A program made the translations under genes and the position numbers. From the NCBI GenBank assembly GCA_043228905.1, contig JBHGNT010000015.1:8556001-8620000 (forward strand): DNA of 64,000 bases, in the 5' to 3' direction. The notes under the pieces were generated by a model that saw nothing but the letters and a program-made list of their open reading frames with translations, made no database searches and was not told the origin of the DNA. The stretch is from Azolla caroliniana (Eukaryota > Polypodiophyta). Below, one piece after another: positions 52,001 to 61,134 of this stretch (its first letter is position 1; each line of letters starts with the position of its first letter).

Positions 52001-52503
52001 TGGCAACGTTGTTGGAATTAGAGGAAAACCGAATAGCCAGCTTACTACAACTTGAACTGGAGCAAAGGAGGGGAAAAGCCTTCGTGGACCGACACCGGCG
52101 TGGCAATGAAAAGGAGTTCGAAGTCGGGAAACCGGTACTACTATTCCAGACACGGATGGGGAACATGCCGGGAAAGTTGCGGTTTCGATGGACCGGACCG
52201 TTCTGGATCACCAAGGAGTACAATGGGTCATATCAGCTCGGCACGTTGTCTGGAGATGTCATCGGCAAGTGGGCAAATGGATTTCGGCTAAAGCCGTATA
52301 AGGGAAATATGCCAGCCAACCTGTTCAAGCAAAACCCGGAAATCCGGCAAGATGAGGAACCGACACCGACAGACGCTGCTGAAGATATTCAGACCGAGGA
52401 AGAACCGACACCGATACTGACAAAGACTATCCCGGAAAACCGACAGAAGGATCCGGTATCCACACGAACCAACCCGAACAAATCGGGGGGGACCAGCAAA
52501 TGA
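48958..52503 (+). pseudogene. pol: Gypsy-1 pol: protease end, RT, RNase H, integrase
   Basis: One frame from the end of protease to 52503, broken only by TAG at 50875-50877. RT: PIVVVPKKNGKIRVCMDYRK (49820-49880), the PFG-equivalent MMFGLKTAPATFQ, catalytic VFLDDFAVYSR (50155-50190). RNase H: FVDASDVAIGS, YSTTEREALG, HVDHSALLYL. The TAG replaces a Gln that is CAA in G1. Integrase: zinc region HYAGNATARK to CDLCQRLGQP, core WGLDFVGPFKPP, ISDQGGHFLG, PYYPQANGLAESTNKTLQ (D, D, E), C-terminal GFRLKPYKGNMP. All catalytic residues are present, so only the stop and the upstream deletion inactivate it. Confidence 0.93.
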
Positions 52504-52700
52504 CGTGGTCCAAACAAAGAAAAATAAAAATAAAAAAAATCGACGCGAATCATAGTAATGACGGGGAGATCACAAGAGGTCGGAGCGCCACCATGCAACG
52601 AAGAGGCGCCATGCATTAAAGAAGGACGTGCGCGTACTTGCTATTTAAAGCATGGAACGTGGACACTCACACGCGGCAAACAAGAAAGGACATACTAATT
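52504..52700 (+). other. Spacer between gypsy-1 pol and the additional gene
   Basis: 197 bp. An A-rich stretch (52520-52545) and CTATTTAAAG (52641-52650), a TATA-like box about 55 bp before the extra gene's ATG. Whether the gene has its own promoter or is expressed by splicing cannot be told from sequence alone. Confidence 0.4.
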
Positions 52701-55700
52701 ATGGGAGAGGAACATGCACGGGAAACGAAAAAGGGCGGCTCGAGGCACAACCCACTATATAAGACACAGGCCGGCGAAGGGCTCACTTTTTACGAATTTT
52801 ACTACATACAGGCGCAGAAGCACAGAAGAGCGACCCGACGCACAGAGCACACACAACGCGATCCCGAACAACAGGCAGCAGACGAAGAATTCGAAACAAT
52901 GGTACTGTCGGAAGAGGCACGCCAATGGATGAGGGAGAACGGGTTAAAAGGATTGCTGCGGATCGCCGACGCTCCACCACACGCAGAAATAGAGCAGGCG
53001 GCAACATCGATCGATATATCAGAAGTCACGGAAGGAGCGGTGCAGGCGCTCACGGGGATAAAAGCAGGAGGACTTCAAACAATCGAAAACCCTTCAAGTG
53101 AAATCCTGTTCAAATATTTCGGGGAGTACTCTATCAGCAGCAAGGCGTACCGAACGCAGGGCGGAGAGAACCTGCTGTTCGGAGAAGTGGCCCGCGCCAT
53201 GATGGAATACGGATTCGTGAATCCCTGTCCCCCGGCCATAGCCAAGTACCGGGCAACGTTCTTAATAGCAGCGTACGAAGGCTTACAAATAGACTGGCTC
53301 CATTTCATAACCGAAGGATTGAAGGAGGCCATCAAAAATCTTGTGGAAGGAAAAAAGCCATGGGCCGGGATAGCACAATGGCTAATGGTGTTAGTCCCAC
53401 CAGTGCTCCCCATCACACAAAAGAAAAGAGGTCGGCAGGAGACGACGCCGAAAAAGGTCACAAAGCGCCGACAGATCTTGGAGAAACACACCCCCGGATG
53501 GACCCAGCAAGAAGCAGAACAGCAGGGGGAAGGACCATCCCGACAGCAACAGGAACCGGCAACAAAGGCAAAACCGGCAGGTAAAGGCAAAGGGAAATCT
53601 GCCGAGGAGGAACCGGTAGCGCGCAAACCAATCCATATAACGTTGCGACGGCCGGAACCGGAACCAGAGGGCTTTATACAAAAGGTCCGTCTGGTAACCG
53701 CACCGGAGGAGGAAGCTGAAACAGAAGACTCATCCGAACCACTGGTAAGACTCCCAGCAAGACAAGGTATGGAGAAACGGGCGAAAGGACCGGCTCCACC
53801 AGTGGACAGAACTCAGCAGAGGGCGCAAGGACCATCTCCAGTAGCCGAGGCGGAAACAGCACCTGAACCCGTACCCAGGGAAGCAGCACCGACACCGGTT
53901 GGGCCGGACTTCAGAGAACCGGTCATCCCAGAGAAGAAGAAGGAACAAGCACCGGAGCCGGAGCCAGAGAAGAGGCCGGAAAAACAGCCTGAGTTAAGTG
54001 AGCAAGGCCACCCCGACACCGGAAGAACAAAGCCACAATGGCTGAGATGGCTTTCGGAGCAGTTATTGGGAGTAGCGGACCAGTTAGAAAAAGAAGAAAC
54101 GTGTAGGCAACAGCTGACGCATACAACAACTCAGGAGTTGGTCGCGCTCCGAACACAGATCGAGGAAATGCAAGGGGAGCTGTTGCAGGCAAGGGAAGGA
54201 ATTCAACAAGCACAAGTTGTCACCGAGCCGGTCGGGACAACAAGGAAGCAACCAGAACCGGAACCGGAACCGGTAGCCTTGCAAACCGGCCCTGAGACCG
54301 AAAAAATAATAGAAACCTTACGAGAGGAGTTAAAAGCTCAGGAGGCATTAAGGGAAAGAGAAAGGGAGCAGCGGAAAGCGGTGGAGGACGACAGACAAAA
54401 AATGGAAGAAGGCCTCCGGAAAGGTCGAGCCGCTAATGACCGAATGCAAGAAGAAAAAGAGAAGCTGCAAAAGGAGAAGGACCGACTACGTCGACATGCC
54501 GAGCAAGAGATAGAACGACTGCAGGAAGAACTCCGACAACAGAAGGACCGGGACGATCGGTTAAGAGCTCAGGCAACCCGACGCCTGAAGCAGAAGATGG
54601 AGGACTTCGACCGTCTCTACCGAGATCACAAGCAGGCCGAGTCGGACAACAAAAAACGGGCAGCAGACTATGACCGGCAAATAGAGAAGCTGAAAGAACA
54701 GCTCAAAGAGACCCGATTAGACCTGGCTAAGGCGATGGATGAGGTCAGTGCCAACAAGGAAGCATTGTCGGCGGAAATAGCCCAAACAACGGAGAGAAGG
54801 AAGGAATTAGAGGCGCTAAGGCGGGAAAAGCTGGACCTGACCAAGATCAGGAATGAAGAAAAGGAAAAATCGACCTTCACGATCAGCAAACTGCAAAGTA
54901 CCTATGAAAAGCAGAAAGCGGATTACGAGGCCCAGGCTCAGATAATGGCCGACATTATAAAACGGGCAAGGAAGGAAAAGTAGGAAGCTTATGCGCATGC
55001 TAAGGCAGGGGTTGACCAGATCAAGCTCATCATGTCAGGATGGAGTACCCGAGCTCAGGCAAGCATCAACGAAAGTACGGAAAAGCTATGGAAGGAGTGG
55101 TCACAACAGGCAGCCGAGCTGCAGACACTCCGAGCGGATGCCGAGAATCGGAGGAAGACCGGTGACAAGTTCTACAAGATGGATGAAGAAAGTATCGTCG
55201 CCATTCGGGAAGAATTGTCGGAAGATTTCTACACTTTAGCGGAAGAACATCTCAAAGAAATCCGAGGGTTGGTAGAGAGGTTGGATGACGGGTAGCTCGC
55301 AACTCAGTTGGAGTTGGAGAGATACGAGCAGGACCGGTTACGACAGGAAGCTAAGGGAAGAACGACGCCAACCACTATTGGTGAGGAAACGCGACCGGCT
55401 GAAGATGAACCAACCGACACCGAACAACCCCGACGAGGAATACCCGAAGACGAACTTGAAGAAGAGCAGGAGCAGACCAATGCCGGAGAAGAAGAAGAGC
55501 TGAGACCGGAAGACACCAGAGCAGAGGAAGGAGGCATATCGAGTCGACCAGTCGAGACCGGAGAAAGCGACACCGGTAACAGAACAGAGCCAGGAACGGA
55601 GGGAGAACAGGAAGAACCCGGACGAAGCGGTGAGGAAGCACCGGCACCACAAAATCAAGCAGAGCCGGAGCAGCAAATTTTTATGGAACAGCCCACCCAA

Positions 55701-55802
55701 CCGGAGGTCGGAGACCAGGCAGGCAAGGCACAGGAACAGGAGGAAGGAGCACCACTTGACACCATCGAGCAGAGTGTGCTCGATATTTTGGAGGAAGACT
55801 GA
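52701..55802 (+). pseudogene. Additional gene of gypsy-1: long coiled-coil protein
   Basis: One frame of 1,033 codons from ATG 52701 to TGA 55800-55802, broken only by TAG at 54981-54983 and 55293-55295, each likely CAG>TAG. N-terminal globular block (about residues 70-250: LRIADAPPHAEIEQ, FKYFGEYSISSKAYRT, WLHFITEGLKEAI), a Pro/Glu/Lys-rich linker (about 260-450), a long coiled coil (about 460-760, charged heptads such as REREREQRKAVEDDRQKMEE), a conserved block (QQAAELQTLRADAENRRKTG, MDEESIVAIREEL), and an acidic Gln/Glu/Pro-rich tail. No signal peptide or membrane segment, so not an envelope-type protein. The N-terminal and post-coil blocks are shared with G1. The role is unknown. Confidence 0.85.
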
Positions 55803-55810
55803 GGCCGGGA

Positions 55811-56235
55811 GTGGATTCGAAGTGCAAGGCACTTTCCCATGGGCGTGCCATGTGTTGGCCGGTCAGAAGAGCAAGGACAAGTAGGAAGGCGGAATCGGAT
55901 CGGATAATAGGAAGTAAATAATAGGAGAATTATTATTCGGAGGGACGGATCCGGTTCAGTTGTACCGATCCGGATCCAGACCGATTCGGATGTCGGTTGC
56001 CTAAGCGCACCGATTGTAACCTTGCCGGATGCCTATAAAAGGATCCGATGATTTGTAAAGGGGACAGAAGTAATACAATAGTAATTATTGCGTGTTTATC
56101 TGTATCTCGTATTGTTTACCGTTTGTGCTTAATTGTAATCATCTTACGCGTGTAACCTAGCATCCAATCCTTACCACCCCTTTGGAGAAGTGTCGGATAG
56201 ACACCTGTGTTGAGGCTAGTCCGGCCAGACAGACA
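55811..56235 (+). repeat. Gypsy-1 3' LTR
   Basis: The part 55853-56235 aligns to the 5' LTR with seven transitions and no indel. The 42 bp before it (TGGATTCGAAGTGCAAGGC...) has no counterpart at 46090-46131, but a close match (about 32 of 36 bp) at 58172-58210 inside another LTR-like piece. It is therefore probably true LTR and the 5' LTR has lost it. Confidence 0.8.
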
Positions 56236-57671
56236 ATAAAAATGAGCTAAGACAAGAGCTGATGTGAATGCCTCTTTCAACTGAGTAAAGGTTTTGTCTG
56301 CTTCAAGAGTCCAAACAAATGCTTGATTTTTCTTGGTGAGTTGAGTAAGTGGCAATACAATCTTCGAATAGTTCCATATGCATTTGCGGTAGAAGTTGGC
56401 AAATCCAAGGAAACACTGGACATCTTGAACGGAACTTGGAGTATGTCATTCCAATACTATTTGAACTTTCGCTGGATCCATGAAGATATCTTTGGATGAA
56501 ATGGTATAACCCAAGAACTCAACTTCTTTGCAATCAAAACTGCACTTCTCTAGTTTGGCATAAAGACCATACTCTCTTAAGCATTGGAGTACCTTCCGGA
56601 CATGTATATCATGCTCCGCTTGTGTTCTAGAGTAAATCAATAGATCATCTAAATAGATGATAAGAAAGATATCTAGAAAATCTCGGAAAATGGCATTTGC
56701 CATATGTTGAAACACGGCAGGAGCATTTGTGAGCCCAAAAGGCATAACTGTATACTCGAAATGGCCATATCGAGTGTGAAATGCAGTCTTCCACTCGTCT
56801 CCCGGTCAAATACGGACAAGATTATATGCACCCCTTAGATCAATCTTGGTAAAATGCTTTGCCCCACCAATGCACTCTAAAAGACTGGAAATTAAAGGTA
56901 GAGCATACCTATTTCTTATTGTCACTTTATTTAATCCCCGATAATCCACGACCAAACGAAGTGAGTCATCCTTTTTCTTCACGAAACAGATAGGAGCACC
57001 AACTGGAGACTTTGAATGTCGAATAAATCCACTTGCAAGATTCTCGTCAATGTATGCTCGAAGAACCTCAAGCTCCGTTGGTGACAGATTGTAGATCGGA
57101 CCCCATGGTGGCTCTTTTCCTGGTTGTAGATCAATGGGACAATCGTAATGGCCAATGCTTTGGAAGTACAGTAGCTTTGACTTTGTCGAAGACATCAGCA
57201 TATTCCTGGTACTTTTTTAGGAATGTAGACCTCTGACGTCCCTTGAGTGTCACTAGAAGGTGCAACTGATATGGCAAATAAGAATAAATCTTCTTTTGCT
57301 CCTTCTTGGCATAATTGTTCTAGGGTGATGGTTGAAATTTGATGAAGAGGAGCAACATGTTTGGTAGAGGGTGATTTGGTAACACTATGTTTTTCAAGGG
57401 GATGATCCTGGGTTCGACCCTTGACTACTAAGTTTCCTTTTGAAGAGCACCTAATTTCTCGTCGTCTCCAATCAATTCTTGGGTTGTGTAGCTCGAACCA
57501 TGGCAAACCAAGGACGATTGGATGCTCAGGGCTACGGATTATGTTAAAGGAGACCACACATCCTAAATCACCTAAGAGTATGTGTATCGGTTCAGACTCC
57601 TCGAACATATTTCCAGAAGCCTTATGGGGACATCCATCAATCACTACTATGGAAACTAGGCAAGGAATGTT
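56236..57671 (-). pseudogene. pol: Inverted gypsy fragment: protease, RT, start of RNase H
   Basis: On the minus strand from 57671: protease second half (VVIDGCPHKAS, HPIVLGLPWFELHNPRIDW), RT ([68 protein letters not shown] near 56660, VEFLGYTIS) and RNase H start ([20 protein letters not shown]), cut by gypsy-1 at 56236. It is closely related to gypsy-3 pol and retains the intact YLDD box. One stop lies near 56805 (Pro-Gly-*). It is opposite in orientation to gypsy-2 gag and integrase. Confidence 0.9.
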
Positions 57672-58344
57672 GTACGTTTTAGGGTTAGGGTTAAGGACGA
57701 CGATGATGATGAATGATAACTATGATGATAGGCAATGAAGATAGACATCGTGATGGAGAGTATGATGGTGAGAGAGATCATATAGAGAAGCATTGCGGGG
57801 TGGGGGGGTGGTGCCTAGAATGGCTCCACCCCCCTCCCAAGGGGGTTCAACGTGAGAGAGGGAGAGAGAAGAGAAAAGGCGTCAAAGAGAGAGAGATTAG
57901 AGAGAAATGTTCATTCATGTTTCATTCATTCCCCATAAGGGGTTAAATAGTACAAGAGGGGGGTAGATACATAGGGGTGTAAGCCCCATTGAGCATTCAT
58001 ACTGGACACTCACTCACACCTCCTCGTATCCATCCACATGCACACACGTGTGTGCATGTGTTCACATACGTATAGACTCACAATTACATTTATGCCTCCT
58101 ACACATACACAACAACATCATGATAACATTCGACCGTCGATCATCACACTTGACTCTCCGTACATCTCGTACGGGGTAACACAATATGGCACGCCCGTGG
58201 GAAAGTGCCTTGCACGTCGATCCCACATGCCTTGATGATGATATTTCTTTGACTGGAACTTCCATTGGTCCTTTCAACGATCGACTCCCTCGATCAGAGT
58301 GCTTGACTCGAACATCTTTGTCGGTCAACTAATCTTCCGCGACA
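57672..58344 (-). repeat. LTR-like sequence of the TGTCG family
   Basis: On the minus strand it begins TGTCGCGGAAGATTAG (58344) and ends CCTAACCCTAAAACGTACA (57672), cutting the inverted protease. It contains telomere-like CCCTAACCCTAA near its end, a C-rich stretch, CT microsatellite runs, and the block shared with the gypsy-1 3' LTR. No target duplication. The flanks do not match, so this may be one LTR of a larger broken element. Confidence 0.55.
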
Positions 58345-59282
58345 CGAACCTTCTCGTTCTGTCGGCTTACGAACTTTGGTAACATCATTCGGGTCGTTAA
58401 AAAGACGTTGTATGTATGTGTGTTCTTCTTTGTATCTTGTGAGTTGTGTGTGGATCACGTCCATTTCTTTTAGGTAGATGAGTTTTCGAAATTTCCTCGT
58501 TGCCCTTTGGTTATTAAAACTCTAATATATACCCTCGAACTTTTGAATTTGCAATGGGTACCCTCAAGGTTTTGAAATTTGTTGCCCTTGTCTTTGTCTT
58601 TTCCTTTCTCCTTTCTGTTTTGTCTTCCTCTCTTTCTTCATTTTTTCTCTTCTTCCTGTCTGTTGGTCCCTTTGTGTCTCCTTCTCTTCTCTTTCTTCCT
58701 TTCCACTTCTTTGTCTCTCCCGGTTGCTTCTTTGTCTGTCCGTGGTTTTTTGGTGTCTTTCTCTTCTTCCATGACATCTTTTTCTTCCTTCACTGTTCTT
58801 CTTCTTCCTTGCATTTTCTCTTCTCTCTTCTTCTTATGTTCTGCATGTCTACCTCTTTCTTCTCTGTGTTGTCTTTGTTTTGGTTGTCGTGGGTTGGTCG
58901 TTTGTCCAGCCCGTTTGGCCACTCCGGCCACTGTTCGGCTATTACGGCCGCTTCGGCAGTTCCTCGGCCACTCTTTGGTCGCTCGTCCGTCTCCATCTCC
59001 GGTCGTGGCCATCTCCGACCACTGATGCCATCCTTGTCCAACCGCCTTGTCCGGCGTGTCCGTCCGTTCCGGTCATCCTCTCGTCGTCTATCCGGTCGTC
59101 AGTTGTCTAGTCCGGTCGCCTCCGTTCTGGCACTGTTCGGCTGTGTCTTTTCGGCCGCCTCTGCAACCTTTTGATCATCCTTGCTATTCTGTCCGTCGCC
59201 TTGTCGCCGTCTATTCGGCCCGGTCATTGTTCGTCTGTGTCTTTTTGGTTGTCTCTCACACCACGCTTTTTGGCACATGCAC
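58345..59282. other. Unassigned pyrimidine-rich sequence up to the gap
   Basis: 58345-58540 is unassigned. 58540-58890 is T/C-rich, and the open frames in it (Phe/Leu/Ser-rich) are a composition effect. 58900-59280 contains irregular repeats of CGGCCACT- and TCCGGTCGT-like units, reminiscent of the CCGG-rich VNTR region of the 16176-17630 LTR, but I cannot align them. No gene is supported. Confidence 0.4.
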
Positions 59283-59382
59283 NNNNNNNNNNNNNNNNNN
59301 NNNNNNNNNNNNNNNNNNNNNNNNNNNNNNNNNNNNNNNNNNNNNNNNNNNNNNNNNNNNNNNNNNNNNNNNNNNNNNNNNN
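59283..59382. other. Scaffold gap of 100 N
   Basis: Exactly 100 N, the conventional size for a gap of unknown length. The open frames crossing it are artefacts. Confidence 0.99.
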
Positions 59383-59930
59383 AACTTTTTCTTTTAGTTG
59401 CATGCCTTTTTCTTTTAGTTGCATCTATTTTTAGTTGCATGCGACCGTCCACATAACCTTTACTTTAGCTTTCTTCACTTCACTTTAATTAGCCACATGA
59501 TCCTATCATCTGTTCGGTTTGCGTCCAGCCTTGTCCGATCGTCGGTTCCGTCCAGTCACCGATTGCCACTGCCTCACCGGCTCCGCCGCCGGTCCGACCG
59601 GTTTCGGGTTTTGCTTACCGGCCGGTTCCGGCTTTGCTTACCGACGGGTTCCGGTTTTGCTTACCAACCAGTTTCCGGTTTTTGGGAACTTAGCCACCAT
59701 TATCCAACAAGACAAAGTGGCCAAAGTGCTTTTAGCACAAATGAAAATGAGGGGTCTCAAAGTGCTTATATAGCCAGGGCCTTAAGTTTCCTATCTATGT
59801 GAGATACTTCAAAATTCTATTTTCCCTATCTTCTCAAGCTTCATCTTTCTATAGCATGTCATTAAGCTAATATAAATTACTTATTTTATTATTATTATTA
59901 TTTACATAGTGTGAGAAGATTCACACGACA
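59383..59930 (+). repeat. Right part of a second 16176-17630-type LTR
   Basis: Plus-strand sequence corresponding to the minus strand of 17170-16176: TTTTAGTTGCATG motifs, a few CCGG-rich VNTR units, the GACAAAGTGGCCAAAGTGCT segment, a TTATATAG box near 59769, ending GATTCACACGACA. Its left part is lost at the gap. It interrupts the gypsy-2 integrase. Confidence 0.8.
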
Positions 59931-59936
59931 ACGGGC

Positions 59937-60701
59937 TCCGAATCTCTTGCAAACTCTCTTCAGCATATCATCCCGAAACTGATGGCCAAACAGAACGCAC
60001 AAATCAAACACTTGAGCAGTATCTTCGATGTTTCATCAGTTATCAACAAGATGATTGGAGTCATATATTGCATCTTGCAGAGTTTGCATACAATAACACC
60101 ATACACTCTTCTACCAAGGTCACACCTTTCTATGCCTATACTGGCAACCATCCTCGATGGTGTCTCTTGGACATTCCAATGATCTCACCAAACCCTAGTG
60201 TAGAGCAACACCTCCACCGACTACAACATCTTCAATATGAGTTGTCTTCACATCTTCAAAAAGCTCAAGCCCAACATAAGGCCCATGCAGATCGACATCG
60301 TCTTCCGTCTCCATTCAAGGTCGGTGATTGGGTATGGTTGTTACGCCGTCACATAAAGACTACTCAACCGTGTGATAAATTAGATTATAAACGCTTGGGT
60401 CCTTTTGTCATCACGAAGCGGATTAATGATGCAACATTCCATCTTGATCTTCATGCAAGTTTGCGGCTTCATCCAGTCTTTCACAGCTCTCTTTTGGAAC
60501 CTTACCACACCAGCTCGATTCCCAATCGTGTCGTGCCGCCACCGCCTCCTCTCCAACTTGCTGATGGGCCACATGGGAACCCGTCAATAACGTTTTTAAT
60601 GCTCAAGCTCTTATTGACGACTTTCATCGTCACTATCCCAACAAACTCGGCCCTGCATTGTTAACAACTCCTTCCACTCGTCATTTTAAGAGGAGGGATA
60701 G
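59937..60701 (+). pseudogene. Gypsy-2 integrase C-terminus, chromodomain-like tail and polypurine tract
   Basis: Begins at the catalytic Glu region in a shifted frame (AYHPETDGQTERTNQT, about 59965-60010), then an open frame: LAEFAYNNTIHSSTKVTPFY, QHKAHADRHRLPSPFKVGDW, RLGPFVITKRINDATFHLDL, LHPVFHSSLLEPYH. After a frame change near 60570 comes WEPVNNVFNAQALIDDFHRH, which has the spacing and hydrophobic pattern of the end of a chromodomain. Then the tail STRHFKRRDS and a polypurine tract (AAGAGGAGGGATAG, 60688-60701). This supports a chromovirus assignment. Confidence 0.85.
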
Positions 60702-61129
60702 TATCATGAATTTGTGAACATTATGTGGCTTCAGTTGGGTTTGAACCCAAGAACTTGTAATACATAATCAAGAACCTAACCATTAAGATAACATATGATT
60801 ATATGAAATAATAAAAGCTACTTCTTGTAATAGGCTGATATTGTAAATGTTCTAGAACATCCTAGAACATCTTAGAATATTCTAAGTGTAGAACATTCTA
60901 GAACATTATAGAAATCACTAGGTTATTCTATAGGAACCTATAAATATGGACATACAATTCTTCTCAAAACCAATTCAAATCAACACCAGTCTTAAGCTCT
61001 CATCGCCTATCTTGTATCCATTCTTATTCTACTTTAATACATTCATTCTTCTCTTATCATTTCATTCCTCTTCTTGTGATCTCTTTATATCTTTCGTCTA
61101 TCACTTTACCTTCTCTCTTGGTTCTGACA
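60702..61129 (+). repeat. Gypsy-2 3' LTR (428 bp)
   Basis: TATCATGAATTT to TTCTGACA. Fewer GAA/TTC pentamers than the 5' copy. TATAAATA near 60940. Followed by GAGTT (61130-61134). Confidence 0.9.
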
Positions 61130-61134
61130 GAGTT

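Larger units (their letters stand above)
46132..56235 (+). mobile_element. Gypsy-1: near-complete Ty3/gypsy element with an additional gene
   Basis: About 10.1 kb with LTRs, gag-protease, RT-RNase H, integrase and a long extra gene behind pol. The LTRs differ at only seven positions over 383 bp, all transitions, so it is young. There is no chromodomain. The primer site style and the extra 3' gene resemble the OTA (Ogre/Tat/Athila and relatives) branch rather than chromoviruses. There is no target duplication: the left flank is gypsy-2 gag in sense, the right flank is an inverted gypsy RNase H. The 5' LTR seems shortened at its left end. Confidence 0.9.
44580..61129 (+). mobile_element. Gypsy-2: chromovirus-like element with rearranged interior, target duplication GAGTT
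   Basis: LTRs 44580-45046 and 60702-61129 with perfect GAGTT duplications (44575-44579, 61130-61134) in C4. Gag at 45105-46130 and the integrase end plus chromodomain-like tail at 59931-60695 are in sense and homologous to gypsy-3. Between them lie gypsy-1, an inverted protease-RT-RNase H block (56236-57671), an LTR-like piece, unassigned sequence, an N gap and another LTR piece. The missing protease-RT of gypsy-2 may be the inverted block. Confidence 0.85.

Noticed and set aside
52701-55802. Envelope-like gene reading of the additional gene
   Set aside because: No signal peptide, no transmembrane segment and no cysteine pattern. The protein is dominated by a charged coiled coil.
58554-59174. 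Possible membrane protein (Phe/Leu/Ser-rich ORF of about 200 codons)
   Set aside because: The DNA is a T/C-rich low-complexity stretch. Overlapping frames look equally hydrophobic, and the region runs towards a scaffold gap.
59099-59456. ORFs spanning the N gap
   Set aside because: They consist mainly of unknown residues and cannot be interpreted.
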